DNA of 64,000 nt from Henckelia pumila (GCF_033568475.1 NW_027331831.1:7006001-7070000), one strand, 5' to 3'. Positions 22,601-34,792 are shown, counted from the stretch's first letter. The notes: generated by a model not told the origin, from the letters alone. A program made the numbers and translations.

Positions 22601-25170
22601 AATAATATGCCAACCAAAAAGGTTACATGCAATTCATAATATATACATACAAAATCATATCGTTTTGTGTACTTGATGAAAGTGAGATAAGATAAGATAT
22701 AATTTTTTTGGTAATCTTAATTTCATCAATTAACCTGTGTCTGTGATGACATTATATATTGATTGCATGCATTGGAGATTTTCTCCATCCATATATATGA
22801 TCAATGAACATATGAATATATATATGATAAGTATGATATGAATGAAATTATATCGACTATTAAATATTTTTGTGCATGGTAAAATATTGTACATGCATTA
22901 GCTATTATATATATATATTTAACTTTATTGAAATTATAATTGATATTTAATTAAGAAATTATGTAACATGATGAATGGTTTTGTAAGTTTTTCCTGATTT
23001 TGGAAAAATATTTTTAAAAAAATACCCGAAATAAGTAATAATCATTACACTAAAACTTGACTAATTAATTATAATAGATAAACAAAATTCAAATTAGGCC
23101 AACTTGAAGGACCATTTCTTAATTCCCTGAAAATTTGATAAATTATTTTTATTATAATATAATTTAATTATATGAACATTTTGAGAAATCTGTAAATGTT
23201 ATTTTACGGAAAAATTACAGTTTTGGTCTTATATATATTTAAATCACTTTCATCTTCTATGTTTCTAATTTTCAATTTTAGCCTATTATTTTGTGTAGTT
23301 TTTGTAATTTCGATATATATTTTTTTTAACGTTGACATGATTCTCATGACAAGTACAATTCCATATCATTTATTGGCATTTTTCTGCGAAAATGACTAAA
23401 ATTTTCAAAAATTTAAAAAAAAATACAAATTAATACCGAATTTTTATAATAACTAAAATTATATAAAGAGATAAACATACAGACCCGTATTCTGATCAAT
23501 GATTTAAGTTTAATGTTGATGTGAGTATATAGCATTAGTTGGTTGCCTTTGGTTTTGTTGTGAGCATTTATAAGTAGGATTTATTCCACCATTTATTCAC
23601 GCAGATATGCTCTCTGTCGCAGCATAGAATATTTAATTCGAATAGCGTCATATTATATACCCATTAATTTATTATTTATATAACACGGATATATCTACTG
23701 TTTTAGAATTTACGTTAGTTTTATTTATTTATTTATTATTCCAGAATTTATATGATTCATGTTGGAAATTATAGTGCTTCTAAAAAATTCCGAATATATA
23801 TAAAAAATTTGTTTCCGATCAAATCAAAATACAACATATATAAGTACTTACATAATAGATTAAAAATGAACATGTGATCAAAATTAGTGATGAATTAAAT
23901 TTATAAAAAACATTTCTGAGAAAAAAAAAAAGAAAAAGAGTACCTCTCGTAGTTGTATAAACTATAGTCTTCAATGCACACTCGAAATCCAAAATAAATT
24001 TATGTACCTTACTTCAACACATGAAAGCATAGAGTACGACTGATCAGGTGGGATCCAAGATATAAAATATTTTAAAACGTACTCTGCCACATAAACCAAT
24101 AACCAGAATGGGCGATGATTTCTTTTTAATAAAATAATGAAAAAAATTTCAAACTTTTTCCGAAGGAAAATTTGCCAATTTAATTTTCTTCTCCAAAATT
24201 GATAATTTTTATTTTCTTTTATTTAAGATTTCTCAAATCCAAAATATTATCTTTCAAAATTTTATATTTAAAATTATGTTCTAATAATATGCTTTTAGAT
24301 ATCAAGTAATACTAACATTTTTCAAAATATTAAAGATACTATTGTTCTGATCCATGTTTTGTGTGTTTATATAATTTTTTTAATTAATTTGATTTATATT
24401 CAAATAGAAAAAATCACAGTTGTAGAAATCAATGGAGGGTCATGTTGTCATTTGAATTGATCGTTATTATACGAGGGTCATACTATAATTTTAAAATTTA
24501 TGCAAAGACTAAACCATAATTTATGATGTTGAAATAAAAGAAAAAAATTCTAGAGAAAAAGACAATGGTGTAATATTCTTATATGACCCTAAAAAAATTT
24601 GTGTCATCTTGTCTCTATTAAAAAAATTCTTTGTACATATTACAGATTACAAATTATAGATTACAGATTATCTTTACGATCATTTCTTACCCTCATTTAC
24701 CATTAATTTGTGAGCGGTTCAATTTATAATTCAATTATAAATTAGTTGTTTCATCACTCAGCTTCAAAATTAACAAATGAGATAATTAGTCATCTTTCTA
24801 CTTCTGACAAGTAACAAGAAAGAATGAATTCAATGTTGATGATTCATATTCTCAGTCATTCATGTAAAATCTATATCTAAAAATGCAAGTATTGAGAACA
24901 CGTAATAGAAAATTTTAAACAAGCAAGTTAAGAGTTACACTAAGTTTACAATCACTCCAAGATTAAAATTGATCTATAGACTATATATGATCATCTATAT
25001 AACTTGTTTAAATTTATAGTGATAATGAAAGTTGTTATGAAATGTATAATTAACTTGGTCAAAGTTCAACATAAATCTCAATATTTATAAATGTCATCCA
25101 GATGTCTCAACATCGACGCTTCGAATAAAACAGTCACATTCATAATGTATGTGTACCGCATTAGTGATAT
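22601..25170. other. AT-rich intergenic DNA
   Basis: No gene can be supported. The region contains AT microsatellite-like tracts near 22800-22920, a decayed copy of the 20996 fold-back element at 23206-23480 (GGAAAAATTACAGTTTTGGTCTT start), and otherwise nothing recognisable. Confidence 0.6.
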
Positions 25171-25175
25171 TTTGA

Positions 25176-25315
25176 TTAAAGATCTCATACTTTAAAGAGC
25201 AAATTGGTGATAAATCTCCAAACCTAAACTTGACTTTACCCTAACTCCCTACCCATAAGATTTTTTGCAATAGTTCCCTAGGACCACCAAACTTGAATAT
25301 TTAAATTGTTTAATT
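25176..25315 (+). repeat. Left arm of an imperfect inverted repeat around the endogenous virus
   Basis: The arm shares TAACTCCCTACCCA, a TTCCCTAGGACC-type block and TTGAATATTT in the same order with the reverse complement of 33040-33184. Identity is roughly 70% by eye over about 130 bp. Confidence 0.65.
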
Positions 25316-25408
25316 CTTGTACTGGATTTATGTTTTTTTATGCTCAAAATCTAAAGACTTTATGCTAAAATCTGTAGATTTCGTGCTTAAGCATGGTACA
25401 AAGAATTT

Positions 25409-26012
25409 GTGTCAAAAATGGTATCAAATCTTAAGGTTAATTATTCAGACGTAATATTATTCGTTAATTCATGTTTTTCTTTGTTGAGTAGAAGATTTTT
25501 ACAAAATATGACTTCAAACGAAGGTTTGAATCAAGAGGATTTTATTTATATGAAATCCTATAAACAAGTTAATCTGTTCACAATAGATTTCTTACGACAG
25601 GTTACGATTAATACTCTCAATTTTGAAGAGATAAAGAAAGATGATTTCTAACTCTAAATTTTTAGAGATTACCCCAGATTCCTCTAAACTCTCCGGAGAT
25701 CTTAGAGAAATTCAAAAGACGGTACAATATTACAGCAATCAGCTGTATGAAATACCTCGGCAAATTGAAAAAATCCTTAAGAAACAAGAAGAAATTCTTG
25801 GGACTCTAAAGGATCTTCAAAATAAAATCATAAATCTAGAACACACTTCTGGTCCTAGAAAAGTTAATACAGAAGGAAGGTTACCACTCTCGTTTGGTAC
25901 CGAACCTTTGTTACATCAGAAAGGTAAACCCAAAATGGTTCAAAAACCTTTAACTGATGATGAAAGGATGATTAATCTTATAAAATCAGTATCAGAGAAA
26001 ACCACTATCTGA
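25409..26012 (+). pseudogene. 5' small-ORF region of the endogenous virus
   Basis: Two short open stretches overlap slightly. The second would give a coiled-coil-like protein (QIEKILKKQEEILGTLKDL), reminiscent of virion-associated or assembly proteins of caulimovirids, but similarity is not shown. A sequence resembling the Met-tRNA primer site (TGGTATCAAATC, 25419-25430) lies at the start. Fossil. Confidence 0.45.
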
Positions 26013-26095
26013 TAACTACTTTAGAAAGATTAAATCTCGAGGATCTACAAGATCTTGCGGATTCTTTTGCGAATCTCAAAGTAGTAGATCTAAAA

Positions 26096-27413
26096 ATGAA
26101 TTCCCCTGAGGGTGAACAACCCATAGGGAATCCCCCAAGATATGTGGTTAAAACAGAAGAACCACATAGTGAGTTCCAGGTTGGAGAAAATTCACATCCA
26201 GCAGGAACCAGATCAAAAAGGAGTAAAATCCCACTCCATCAAACTCCTTACGGAAAAACTGTTTTAGATCCAATACATTCTTACGGGGTTATGTTAAACC
26301 TTGATGTTTTGGACTTCAAAAATAGAGAAGATCTTATAGATGATTGGACGTCAGCTATGAGAATTGCAGCAGGAACATTAGATCTCAATAAAGAAGGATT
26401 CATTAAACTTCTAAAAATGAGTCTAATGGGATCAGTAAAGATTGCATGGGATATGACTATGCCAGATACGAAGGAATCAATCTTAGCAGGAGAATCCCTC
26501 AGCGAGATTGGAGAAAGAATGGCCACCCTATTTAAAGCTCAATTCATAGGGGTAGACTATTTCAATAATCAAGATACAGAGAAAAAGAGAAGATATACTC
26601 AAGCTCTGTATAGCCTCGAGTTACATGATATCTGTTTAGTTGATGAATATATTATGTTATTCACTAAATACAGATGGAATTCAGAAGTCGAGGAAAATGT
26701 AGCTATTCAGCTATTTTTCGCAAAAATGCCAAGTCCCTGGAGAGAAATGCTGATTAAAGAATACGTTCCAGGTCATCTTGATACATTGGCAAGACGCGCA
26801 TCCTTTTTGAAAGGAAAATTGGCAGAATGGTGTCATATGGCAGCATTACAGAAGAACTACAAGAAAATAAGGGGTATAGACAAACGTACACCTTTATGTT
26901 GTAGAGAAAATGATCTTCCAACGATCATTGGAAACAGATCACAGGGATTTAAAAGGAAGAAATTCAGAAATAATCCCTATAATAAAAGAATGAGAAGTTC
27001 TTGGAAACCAAGAACATTTTGGTCTAAACAAAAGGCCAGATCTTATAGATCAGGAAAAAGAAGTGGACCTACAAGAACATCCCCAGTAACAAGCTCATCA
27101 CAAAGCAGGGGAAGAACACCATCAAGAAGAACTTTTAGAAGAACTCATACAAGAGCAAGTGAAAGTTTCAAGGATTGCAACTGCTGGACATGTGGAGCAA
27201 GAGGACATATATCTACAAATTGTCCAAAAAATGAGAAAAAAAGGAGTCAAACTCTTTGAAGCAACATCAGATATGGATGATGCGGTTTTTTTTCAAGATC
27301 TAGTCCAAGTATATCAATTTGAGGATATCCCCTCAGATGAAAGCATATACGAAGAAGAGATATTATTTAGTCAAGAAGTTTCTGATGATGAATTAGAATC
27401 AGAATCAGAGTAA
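26096..27413 (+). pseudogene. Coat protein region of the endogenous virus
   Basis: A basic Arg/Ser-rich C-terminal part leads into the CCHC knuckle CWTCGARGHISTNC (C-x2-C-x4-H-x4-C), the hallmark of caulimovirid coat proteins, followed by an acidic tail (DDAVFFQDL, SDDELESESE). The capsid domain precedes it (KEGFIKLLKMSL, AQFIGVDYF). Fossil. Confidence 0.82.
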
Positions 27414-27420
27414 AGAGGAG

Positions 27421-28164
27421 GTGTTTCGACATGAAACACATGAAAGTTTGGCTGGGTTCTTTAGTCAAACCACGATATCTCATAATATGGTCCAAAGGAT
27501 TATGAGAAAAAATCCAACATTACAGAAGTACCAAGGATTTTCGGCAGGACAAGTTGAAAGAGTCTTAGGAAACCTAGGGCTAAGACAAAGAAGACATAAT
27601 TTGATTTATAAGGTATCCAGAAGGAAAATGGCGATTCCTATGGAATTAACCAGTAATCAAATTGAGATGCAGTTAATTCCCTTTAAAGAAATTCGAGAGG
27701 AATTACAAAAATTAAAAACAGAAGTAGCAAAGACAATGTCTTGGATTCATATTGGAGCAATCCAGATTATGATCAAAGCTACTTTTAAAGAAGGAATAGA
27801 TTCACCCATAGACATCGTAGTATGCGATAAAAGGATGGGGAATATACAAGATGAGGTTCTAGGAACTATCTCGGGAAATTTGTGCGCAGGAAAAATTATG
27901 GGAGTTATTTATCCAAGAATAGCCTACAATTTAGCTGATAGAGATTTTAGTCGAGCCTTGACGTTACATCAAAACTTCAAGGAAAAAAGACTAATGAAGG
28001 AAGGTAATAGACCATATTTTATTACATATCAAATTTCATATGCTCTTTCTAATACTCATCATTCTGAATTATTTATTAGAAATGAGTTCATTGAAATTCC
28101 AGAGATATTTGGGAAAGTTGCTCATGCAATATACCCGGAAAGAATTGAGTTTCCTTTAATTTAG
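27421..28164 (+). pseudogene. Movement protein region of the endogenous virus (30K superfamily)
   Basis: The central part (WIHIGAIQIMIKATFKEGID, PIDIVVCDKRM) resembles the 30K-type movement protein core of caulimovirids, with the conserved IGA/IQI strand and the downstream Asp. Such proteins form tubules through plasmodesmata. Position directly after the coat protein supports the call. Fossil. Confidence 0.75.
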
Positions 28165-28251
28165 GAAACAGACATTCAAATTCAAGACAAACCTGTTCTA
28201 TACAGAGATCTTAAAATAGAACCCCAAAGGTTATCGTTCCAAGGAGACCGA

Positions 28252-28896
28252 ATGACAAGTAGGAGATGGGACAAATCTCCTATTCAAGAAATTCCATCAG
28301 AAGAAAAGGAGTTTTCTATAATAGGAAAACTTAGATCTCCAGAAGGATGGAAAGAAGTGAAAATAGTATTCGAAATTACAAGCCATCAGAATCAGTTCCC
28401 TTGTAACTCGATTTACTATTTGGAACAACAAGAAAAAGGAACTTACCAAGGAGTGATAAATATTGGAGAATTGGAAGTTCAAATCTGTGGAATTCCAGGA
28501 AAAGAAATGGATCAGCTCATTTTTGGCCTAGAATTTCTGGAGAACCATAAACCATGGAAACACCTTGAAAAATGAATAGAGTTCATGGCAAAAGAGAAGA
28601 CTTGGAGGATTCAATAAAAATTCTGCAAGATGGAAAACCAAGAGAATTGGATAAGGGACAATCCCTTAATCAGATTCGAAAACTCTGTTTATAAACAGAG
28701 GAAGAAGAAACTGTTGAAATTAGTAAGTCATGAACATGATTTACTAGAATGCATTGAAGAGGTAGAAATGATTAACCATACTCTACCTTCTGAAGCTTTA
28801 GAAAGACTAAAGGTGAATAGTCTTAATCGGATTACTGAGTTGCAACACAGTCTGTTAAAAATGGCAGGACCATTTAGTAATCCCTTTAAAAAATGA
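28252..28896 (+). pseudogene. Unassigned viral region between movement protein and protease
   Basis: Two short open stretches are present. The first has a LEFLENHKPW-like end and the second is a charged helical protein (KKLLKLVSHEHDLLECIEEVE). I do not recognise either. They sit where cavemoviruses have the end of ORF1 and a small ORF2. Fossil. Confidence 0.4.
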
Positions 28897-30916
28897 CAAC
28901 AAGTCATTTCTCCATATACATTTCGATAGGAATGTTGTATGAACAATATAAGGCTGAATACTTTGCAGCTTATATTGATTCAGGAGCAGAAATTTGTACA
29001 GCAAAAAGAAGGGTCTTCCCTGAAGAATGTGAAGAAGAATTGCCAAAAATTGCTGGACGAGATTTCTCTCGAAGAATTTTAATTCTTTGCAAAGGAATAA
29101 AACAAGCAGAGATCCTTATGGGAGGAGTAGGTCAGACACCTTGGTACAAGGTAAAGACACCACCAATTTATTTCCATGATACAGGAGCTGATATTCTGTT
29201 AGGAAACAACTTCTTATAAATGTTTAAGAAGTACACACAAGACAATGATTCAAGAAGACTTATGTTCACTACAATTTGTGATCATAAAATTATCATTCAA
29301 AGACTCAAGGTTGCTTTTTATCGACAATTGCCGATAATATTTCGCAGCCAGCGTGGTGATAAAGGACAACTTTTTCACCCAAAAATGAAAGATCCAAGAA
29401 GGTTTGGAGAAACCATATTGAAAATAACAACATAACAATAACTTCAAACGGATGATATGGAGCTTCTCAAGGTAACTCTAAATCACAGAGATTAGAGTTA
29501 GAGAATAAGGTATCCCTTGAAGATGTCAAAAAGAGGCTCAAGGAAAGTTACAACGAGCATCCTTTGGCATGGTGGGATAGAAATCAACTCAAAGTCAGCC
29601 TTACTCTAAAGGAAGGCAAAGAGTATGAATTCGTCAGATATAAGCCTATCCCGATGAACATAACAGATCAAAGGGATATGAAAATAATTATCAAGGAACA
29701 TTTGGACCTTGGTCTAATCAAAAAAGGAGTTTCACCATATAGCAGCCCAGGATTTCTGGTCAGAAATCATGGTGAAATAAAAAGAGGGAAACCCAGGTTA
29801 GTTATCAACTACCAAGGTATTAATAAAATCTTGGAGTTTGATGGGTACTTTATACCAAGTAGAGAACACCTAATTAGTTGTGTACGAAATGCTAAATTAT
29901 TCTCAAAATTTGATTGTAAGTCTGGATTTTACCAGATTCGAATGGAAGAAGGAAGTAAAAAATTCACAGCCTTCTCTACTCCACAAGGACACTATATTTG
30001 GGAAGTTATGTCTATGGGATTGGCTAATGTATCCCAGATATTTCAAAGAAAGGTGAATAATCTTTTTAAAGATTATTTCAACTTTATGTTTGTTTATATT
30101 GATGATATTCTTATAGCATCAAAAAATATAGACGAACTCGTTAAACACTTAGAGATTTTCTCTAAAATTTGTAAACAAGAAGGACTGGTGTTATCTGAAA
30201 AGAAAGCAGTCATAGCAACAAGGAAAATTGAATTCCTCGGTATTGAGATTGATGAAACTGGAATAATTCTACAACCCCATATTGTGGAAAAGGTAAAGAA
30301 TTTTCCAGATAAACTCAAAGATGTAAAACAACTCCAGAGTTTTCTTGGAGTAGTTAATTTTGCAGGGATGTTCATTAACAATCTAGCAATGTACAGAAAG
30401 GTGTTCAGTCCTTTGTTAAAAAAGGATGCTAGGTTTATATGGACCGATGACCATACTAAAGGGGTAAACCAATTAAAAGAGATATGTAAGAATCTCCCAA
30501 AAATGGCTATACCCGTAGATGAAGATGATCTGGTATTATTTACGGATGCCAGCGACGATTGGTGGGCGACAGTCCTTACCAAAATCACTCCATATGGGAA
30601 AATACCATGCAGATACTGTAGCGGTCTTTTTTCAGAATCTGAGGCCATTAGATGGCATATCAACGAGAAGGAATTTTATGCGGTTAAAAGGGCTTTTGAA
30701 AAATGGCCATTATTTTTACTTGCTAAAAAATTCACTCTGAAGATTGATAACACCCAGGTAAAAGCTTTCCTAAAGAATAATATTGAATCTAAACCTGAGA
30801 AAGCTAGGTTATTAAGATGGCAAACATTATGTCAAAATTATATTTTTGATATTGTTATTATTAAATCTCATGAAAATATTCTTGCAGATTTTTTAACAAG
30901 AGATGGAAGGCAGTGA
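28893..30916 (+). pseudogene. Protease, reverse transcriptase and RNase H region of the endogenous virus
   Basis: Protease: YIDSGAEICTAKR with a distal DTGADILLGNNF box. RT: KGVSPYSSPGFLV, KPRLVINYQGIN, FSKFDCKSGFYQI and the catalytic FVYIDDILIAS. Connection and RNase H: LQSFLGVVNFAGMFI, VLFTDASDDWWA, HINEKEFYAVKRAF, LKIDNTQVKAF, ILADFLTR. The set is diagnostic of Caulimoviridae. Fossil. Confidence 0.92.
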
Positions 30917-32276
30917 CGTGGATTCCATCCTGAAAATGCAGAGGCATCTCAGGGAACACCTTGGGTTGCTTCAAAACGAGTTCAACCAGTTAGCCATTAA
31001 TGCTGAAATGGCCGGTAGGTTACAACAAGCTGATCGAATCAAAGTATCTAATCGAATTACAGGATGTATGCAAGCTCAAATAAAACCATGGGCTGCTATT
31101 CAAGGGCCAATTGTGAAGGCTATAGAGAAACCATTGGTTTCTCATAAACACGATATACTAAAACCATTGGTTTTACAAGAACAAGAAATACAACCACCGG
31201 TTGTGAAACAAGATGTTGAGGAATCTAAAACTCAAGAAACAAGCGCTAATCTATCATCAGCCTTTGATGATCTGGATGAAGCAACAATTGATGAGGATAA
31301 CTCATCAAGTCAACCCTCCGCCTCTGGGGTAAAAGAGGAAGAGATCAATCTTAGGCCCAACACTGACAAGGGCAAATCTAAGATTGATACTAATCCATCT
31401 ATTATTTCTTCATTCCAGGTTTATCAACAGAAGTGGGAGAAATTGAATACAAGGAATGAAATCAACCCGAACACTTGCAGGGTTGATGTTGCAGGAATAT
31501 ATCCAAGGGTTTGGCTAAAAAACAATGTCAATCCTAAAGATGTAAAACTCTGGTATGAATTTGGGGCTTTGGCCTCAGTTTATACAACGTCACCAAGCTT
31601 TCTGGAGATATCACAGTTACCAAAATGGATTCAGGAAGCAGTCCAAGAAACATGGGCAAATAATGATCATTTGTCCAGAGGAAATGTGCTTGAGTTATAT
31701 TTTTTCAGTGCAGCTCCAGAACCAACAGTGAAAGGATCACACAAACCCTTTCATTTTATCAAGCTGAGGAGACCTGATATAAACAGTCATAAATTTATCA
31801 AGGATCCTAAAGCTGAAGAAATACCCTTGGTGTCCACTTTCGGAGAAAATGAGATCTCAACCAGAAGGGCATGGGGTATTTGGGTCTGTCTTAGTGAGAT
31901 GGACAAAGTCAAGTTTCCATTCAAATTTTATCAGAATTCTGTGAACGGATCGTTCCTGTTGAACACAATGACAGGAAAAACTACAGCATTTGCGGAAGAA
32001 TTCTTCGAAAAAAAGAGAAATCTTTTGTGGAACAACAAGCTGTCGGGGAGTAAAGAAACTCGCCGAAAATTTTGTAACATGGCTCATATTGGACGATGGT
32101 CAGAGAATATCTGCCCAGAATGCCCAAATCAGAAGGAGCCAAAATTCGGAAAAACCTTTAGACCCCGAACGGATCGAAAGGATTTTTCTGAGACAAGCAA
32201 AGGTGGACAAGGACCACCAAAGATGCGTTTTCACAGGGGTCTACTTCAAAATCAAAAGATGCCACGACAACAATAA
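30903..32276 (+). pseudogene. Transactivator/viroplasmin-like (P6/TAV) region of the endogenous virus
   Basis: The ORF follows RNase H with a small overlap, as TAV does in cavemo- and solendoviruses. It has a helical N-terminus, an acidic Ser-rich linker, a conserved-looking central part (VYQQKWEKLN, VDVAGIYPRVWLKNNVNPKDVKLWYEFGALASVY split across the domain) and a Cys-containing C-terminus. TAV proteins allow reinitiation on polycistronic viral RNA and build inclusion bodies. Similarity is by position and recalled motifs. Fossil. Confidence 0.65.
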
Positions 32277-32327
32277 AGCAGGCATGTGAGGAGAATAAAG
32301 CCAAAAAAAAGTGGCAGGCATGTGATT

Positions 32328-32440
32328 CCTCCACTAGTAAAAGATGTCATCAATAATGACATAAAAAATTCAAGACAGCTGCCTCTTCCACTAGTAAAAT
32401 ATGCCATCAATAATGGCATAAAAAAATACAAGACAGCTGT
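32328..32440 (+). repeat. Two tandem about 55 bp enhancer-like repeats of the viral promoter
   Basis: The units start TCCACTAGTAAAA, contain ATGNCATCAATAATGNCAT and end TACAAGACAGCTG or TTCAAGACAGCTG; they lie at about 32330-32382 and 32388-32440. Each unit contains its own short inverted repeat around CATCAATAATG. Confidence 0.8.
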
Positions 32441-32482
32441 AAGATTCCCTGAAGTTTTTCGGTGAAACGAGTGGAACTACAG

Positions 32483-32492
32483 CTATAAATAC
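32483..32492 (+). promoter_or_regulatory. 35S-like TATA box of the endogenous virus
   Basis: CTATAAATAC lies about 210 bp after the transactivator stop and 45 bp after the tandem repeats, the usual place for the pregenomic RNA promoter. An AAATAAAT motif follows at 32542-32549. The sequence to about 33040 would be the viral leader. Confidence 0.7.
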
Positions 32493-33039
32493 AGACATTT
32501 GAGGAAGCTGAAGACATCGATCATTCCCTTCAGTTTTCTTACAAATAAATTGTTGTAATATTTCTCTTTCTATTGTATTAAGTTTTCTTTATGTATTTCA
32601 AGAACAAGGCTACTATGAGTAGCTAAACAAGTTGTCTTCTCCTCTTCAAAGGAGTTGATTTATGTAATAATATTATGTCTGAATAATTTCTTTAAAGCCT
32701 CTTGTTCTTTCATGCTCATATTTTATAATTAAATTTATATACCATACGCCTTAAGGTAGAAAATGAATTAAGGCTGTGCCGGGTGTCGTTGAAGGAGCTT
32801 GTGCAGAAACCATCTGTTGCGACTGCGTGGTTGGAGTGTGAGGATCACTTCGTAAAACTCGGCAGGTATGACCCGACGACATTATGGTCAAAGAGGTATT
32901 TTAATTTAATTTATCTTACGGAAGCATGTTGGACCCTAATCTAGAGTATATCGACTGGAAACCTTGCATAACCGATAGTCTTGCATGGTCGGGACTGGTT
33001 TGATAGGTATAACAAAGCCACGTACAAAGGATTAGTTTT

Positions 33040-33184
33040 AATTAATTGTTAATTCAAAAATATTCAAAAATGGGGACCATTAGGGAGTGGTAACAAAGAA
33101 AAGGGTGGGTAGGGAGTTAAGTTAAAGAGAAGTTTGGTAATGGGGAGTTTTAAATAATTTGCCCTACTTTAAATCTTTAATTAG
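33040..33184 (-). repeat. Right arm of the inverted repeat around the endogenous virus
   Basis: Reverse complement shows the blocks GCAAATTATTTAAAACTCCCC, TTAACTCCCTACCCA and ACTCCCTAATGGTCCCC in the same order as the left arm at 25176-25315. Confidence 0.65.
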
Positions 33185-33249
33185 TTTTATTGGGGACTCG
33201 ATTAAGTTTATTATCTATAATTTCAATCTACTTGTATATATATATATAT

Positions 33250-33421
33250 GAGGAATTTTCAGCTGCCCAACCATATTTTTTCACTTGGTCCGCGACCACT
33301 AAAACCCGGTAGTGGGTTTTAGTGATGCGAAAAAAAAAATGAAAATCACTAAAACCCACTACCGGGTTTTAGTGGTCGCGGACCAAGTGGGAAAACATGG
33401 TTGGGTAGCTGAAAATTTCTC
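33250..33421. mobile_element. Fold-back MITE, about 172 bp
   Basis: An almost perfect palindrome with arms of about 75 bp: GAGGAATTTTCAGCTGCCCAA on the left and the complement GAGAAATTTTCAGCTACCCAA on the right, and a core GGTCCGCGACCACTAAAACCC. It is flanked on both sides by TATATA, in keeping with a TA-rich target. Confidence 0.85.
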
Positions 33422-33785
33422 TATATATATTATATACTAAAATTATGGTTACATGTAATAAATTAAGGATTTTGCTACGATATTTAAGACAACAAATTAC
33501 AAGAAAATATTTTTGATAATAAATGTTGCTTTTATTAATAATAAAAACATAATACAATTAAAATGCTTAAAGGAGCATTGTCTCCAATAATTTACCCGAT
33601 GTCTCAAGCTCGTGTTTGTAAAAATAAGAAAAAAACTAAATTTTTGCGTATAGAGATATCCGAGTTGGCAAAATAGGTGAATATTTAACAAATGGTTAAG
33701 AGTTTTATGCCCTATACCAAAATTTTATCGATTGAACCAGTTGCAAAAGATTTTTCTAGTACGCTAATTACTTTGACTATTGTGA

Positions 33786-34145
33786 TACCGTGGCTAAAAC
33801 CGTGGTTAAATATTTTAACCACGGTTTTAGCCACAATTTTTGAAACCGTGGCTAAATCCATCGTGGTTAACTTCAACCACGGTTTTTGAAAACCGTAGCT
33901 GATTTAGCCACGGTTTTTTGAACAACCGTGGTTAATTTAGCCACGATTTTTTTAAAAACCGTGGTTAAAATTACCACGGTTTTTTAAAACCGTGGTTAAA
34001 ATAGCCACGGTTTTAAAAATACCGTGGTTAATTTAGCCACGGTTTGGCATTAAACCGTGGCTAACTTAGCCACGTAATTAAAAAAACCGTGGCTAAATTA
34101 GCCACGGAAATGAAAAAAATCGTGGCTAATCTAAATTAGCCGCAG
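33786..34145. repeat. Array of about 11 short palindromes (ACCGTGGCTAA...TTAGCCACGGT)
   Basis: Units of 25-35 bp in which ACCGTGG(C/T)TAA faces its own complement repeat back to back for 360 bp. The pattern resembles the subterminal repeats of plant CACTA elements, but no CACTA terminus is visible next to it, so the element assignment is open. Confidence 0.8.
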
Positions 34146-34263
34146 AAGATCAAATGCATAAAAAAATTTGCCACCCCAGCTGAAATTTTTTTAAAAAAAT
34201 TTTATGTAGTTTAATTATTTTTTAAAAACAAATTAAGTAGTATTTTTGGGCTAATGCTATATT

Positions 34264-34474
34264 GAGTAATGCTACATGTACAACCAAATTTGTACAACAA
34301 TTTTTACACCACAAAAAAATCAATACAAAATTTAATTTATCAAATCTCACGATACATTAAATGCAAAATCTCACGATATCATATCAAAATCTCACGAGAT
34401 AATAGAAAAATATCACGACATAATTATTGTAAATATCGTTGTACGATATATTGGTTGTACCTCTAGCATTATTC
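34264..34474. mobile_element. MITE with terminal GAGTAATGCTA inverted repeats, about 210 bp
   Basis: The left end GAGTAATGCTACATGTACAAC is the complement of the right end (GTTGTACCTCTAGCATTATTC). The centre has three or four ATCTCACGATA-type subrepeats. Confidence 0.8.
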
Positions 34475-34792
34475 ATGTTATATTAGCCCGGGTGATCCAA
34501 TTAAAAAAAATCAAATAGCCCACATTTTACTTTTTAAAACCATTCCAAAAACAAAAACAAAAAAACAAAAAATGATGGAGTTTGCATATACATTGATAAA
34601 TATTTAATTATTTGTGGTTAATTTTGACAACAAGTTTTTTGAGGTTTTTTTAGCAAATTCTAAAGTTTTTATTTTTTGCAAAAATCTGAATTTTAACTTC
34701 TATAGATTTTGAGTTTCGCGCAAAAAAATTCGAGCATGTGCGAAACTAAAATCCTAGCTCCACCATTATTCAAAGGTATCATGAATAGTCAA

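Larger units (their letters stand above)
25316..33040 (+). mobile_element. Endogenous pararetrovirus (Caulimoviridae, Cavemovirus/Solendovirus-like)
   Basis: On the plus strand the parts run in the order small ORFs, coat protein with zinc knuckle, movement protein, unassigned ORFs, protease, RT, RNase H, transactivator-like protein and a 35S-like promoter with leader. Coat before movement protein, with a separate transactivator gene after RT, matches Cavemovirus and Solendovirus. No integrase or LTR is present, as expected for this family, which enters host DNA by illegitimate recombination. The copy is close to one genome length (about 7.7 kb). It has several reading-frame breaks and is a fossil; age cannot be estimated from one copy. 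Confidence 0.9.

Noticed and set aside
25419-25430. Certain primer binding site for the endogenous virus
   Set aside because: TGGTATCAAATC matches the Met-tRNA site at only ten of twelve bases and overlaps a small ORF, so it is mentioned only as a possibility.
33786-34145. CRISPR-like array
   Set aside because: Plant nuclear DNA; units are adjoining palindromes without unique spacers.
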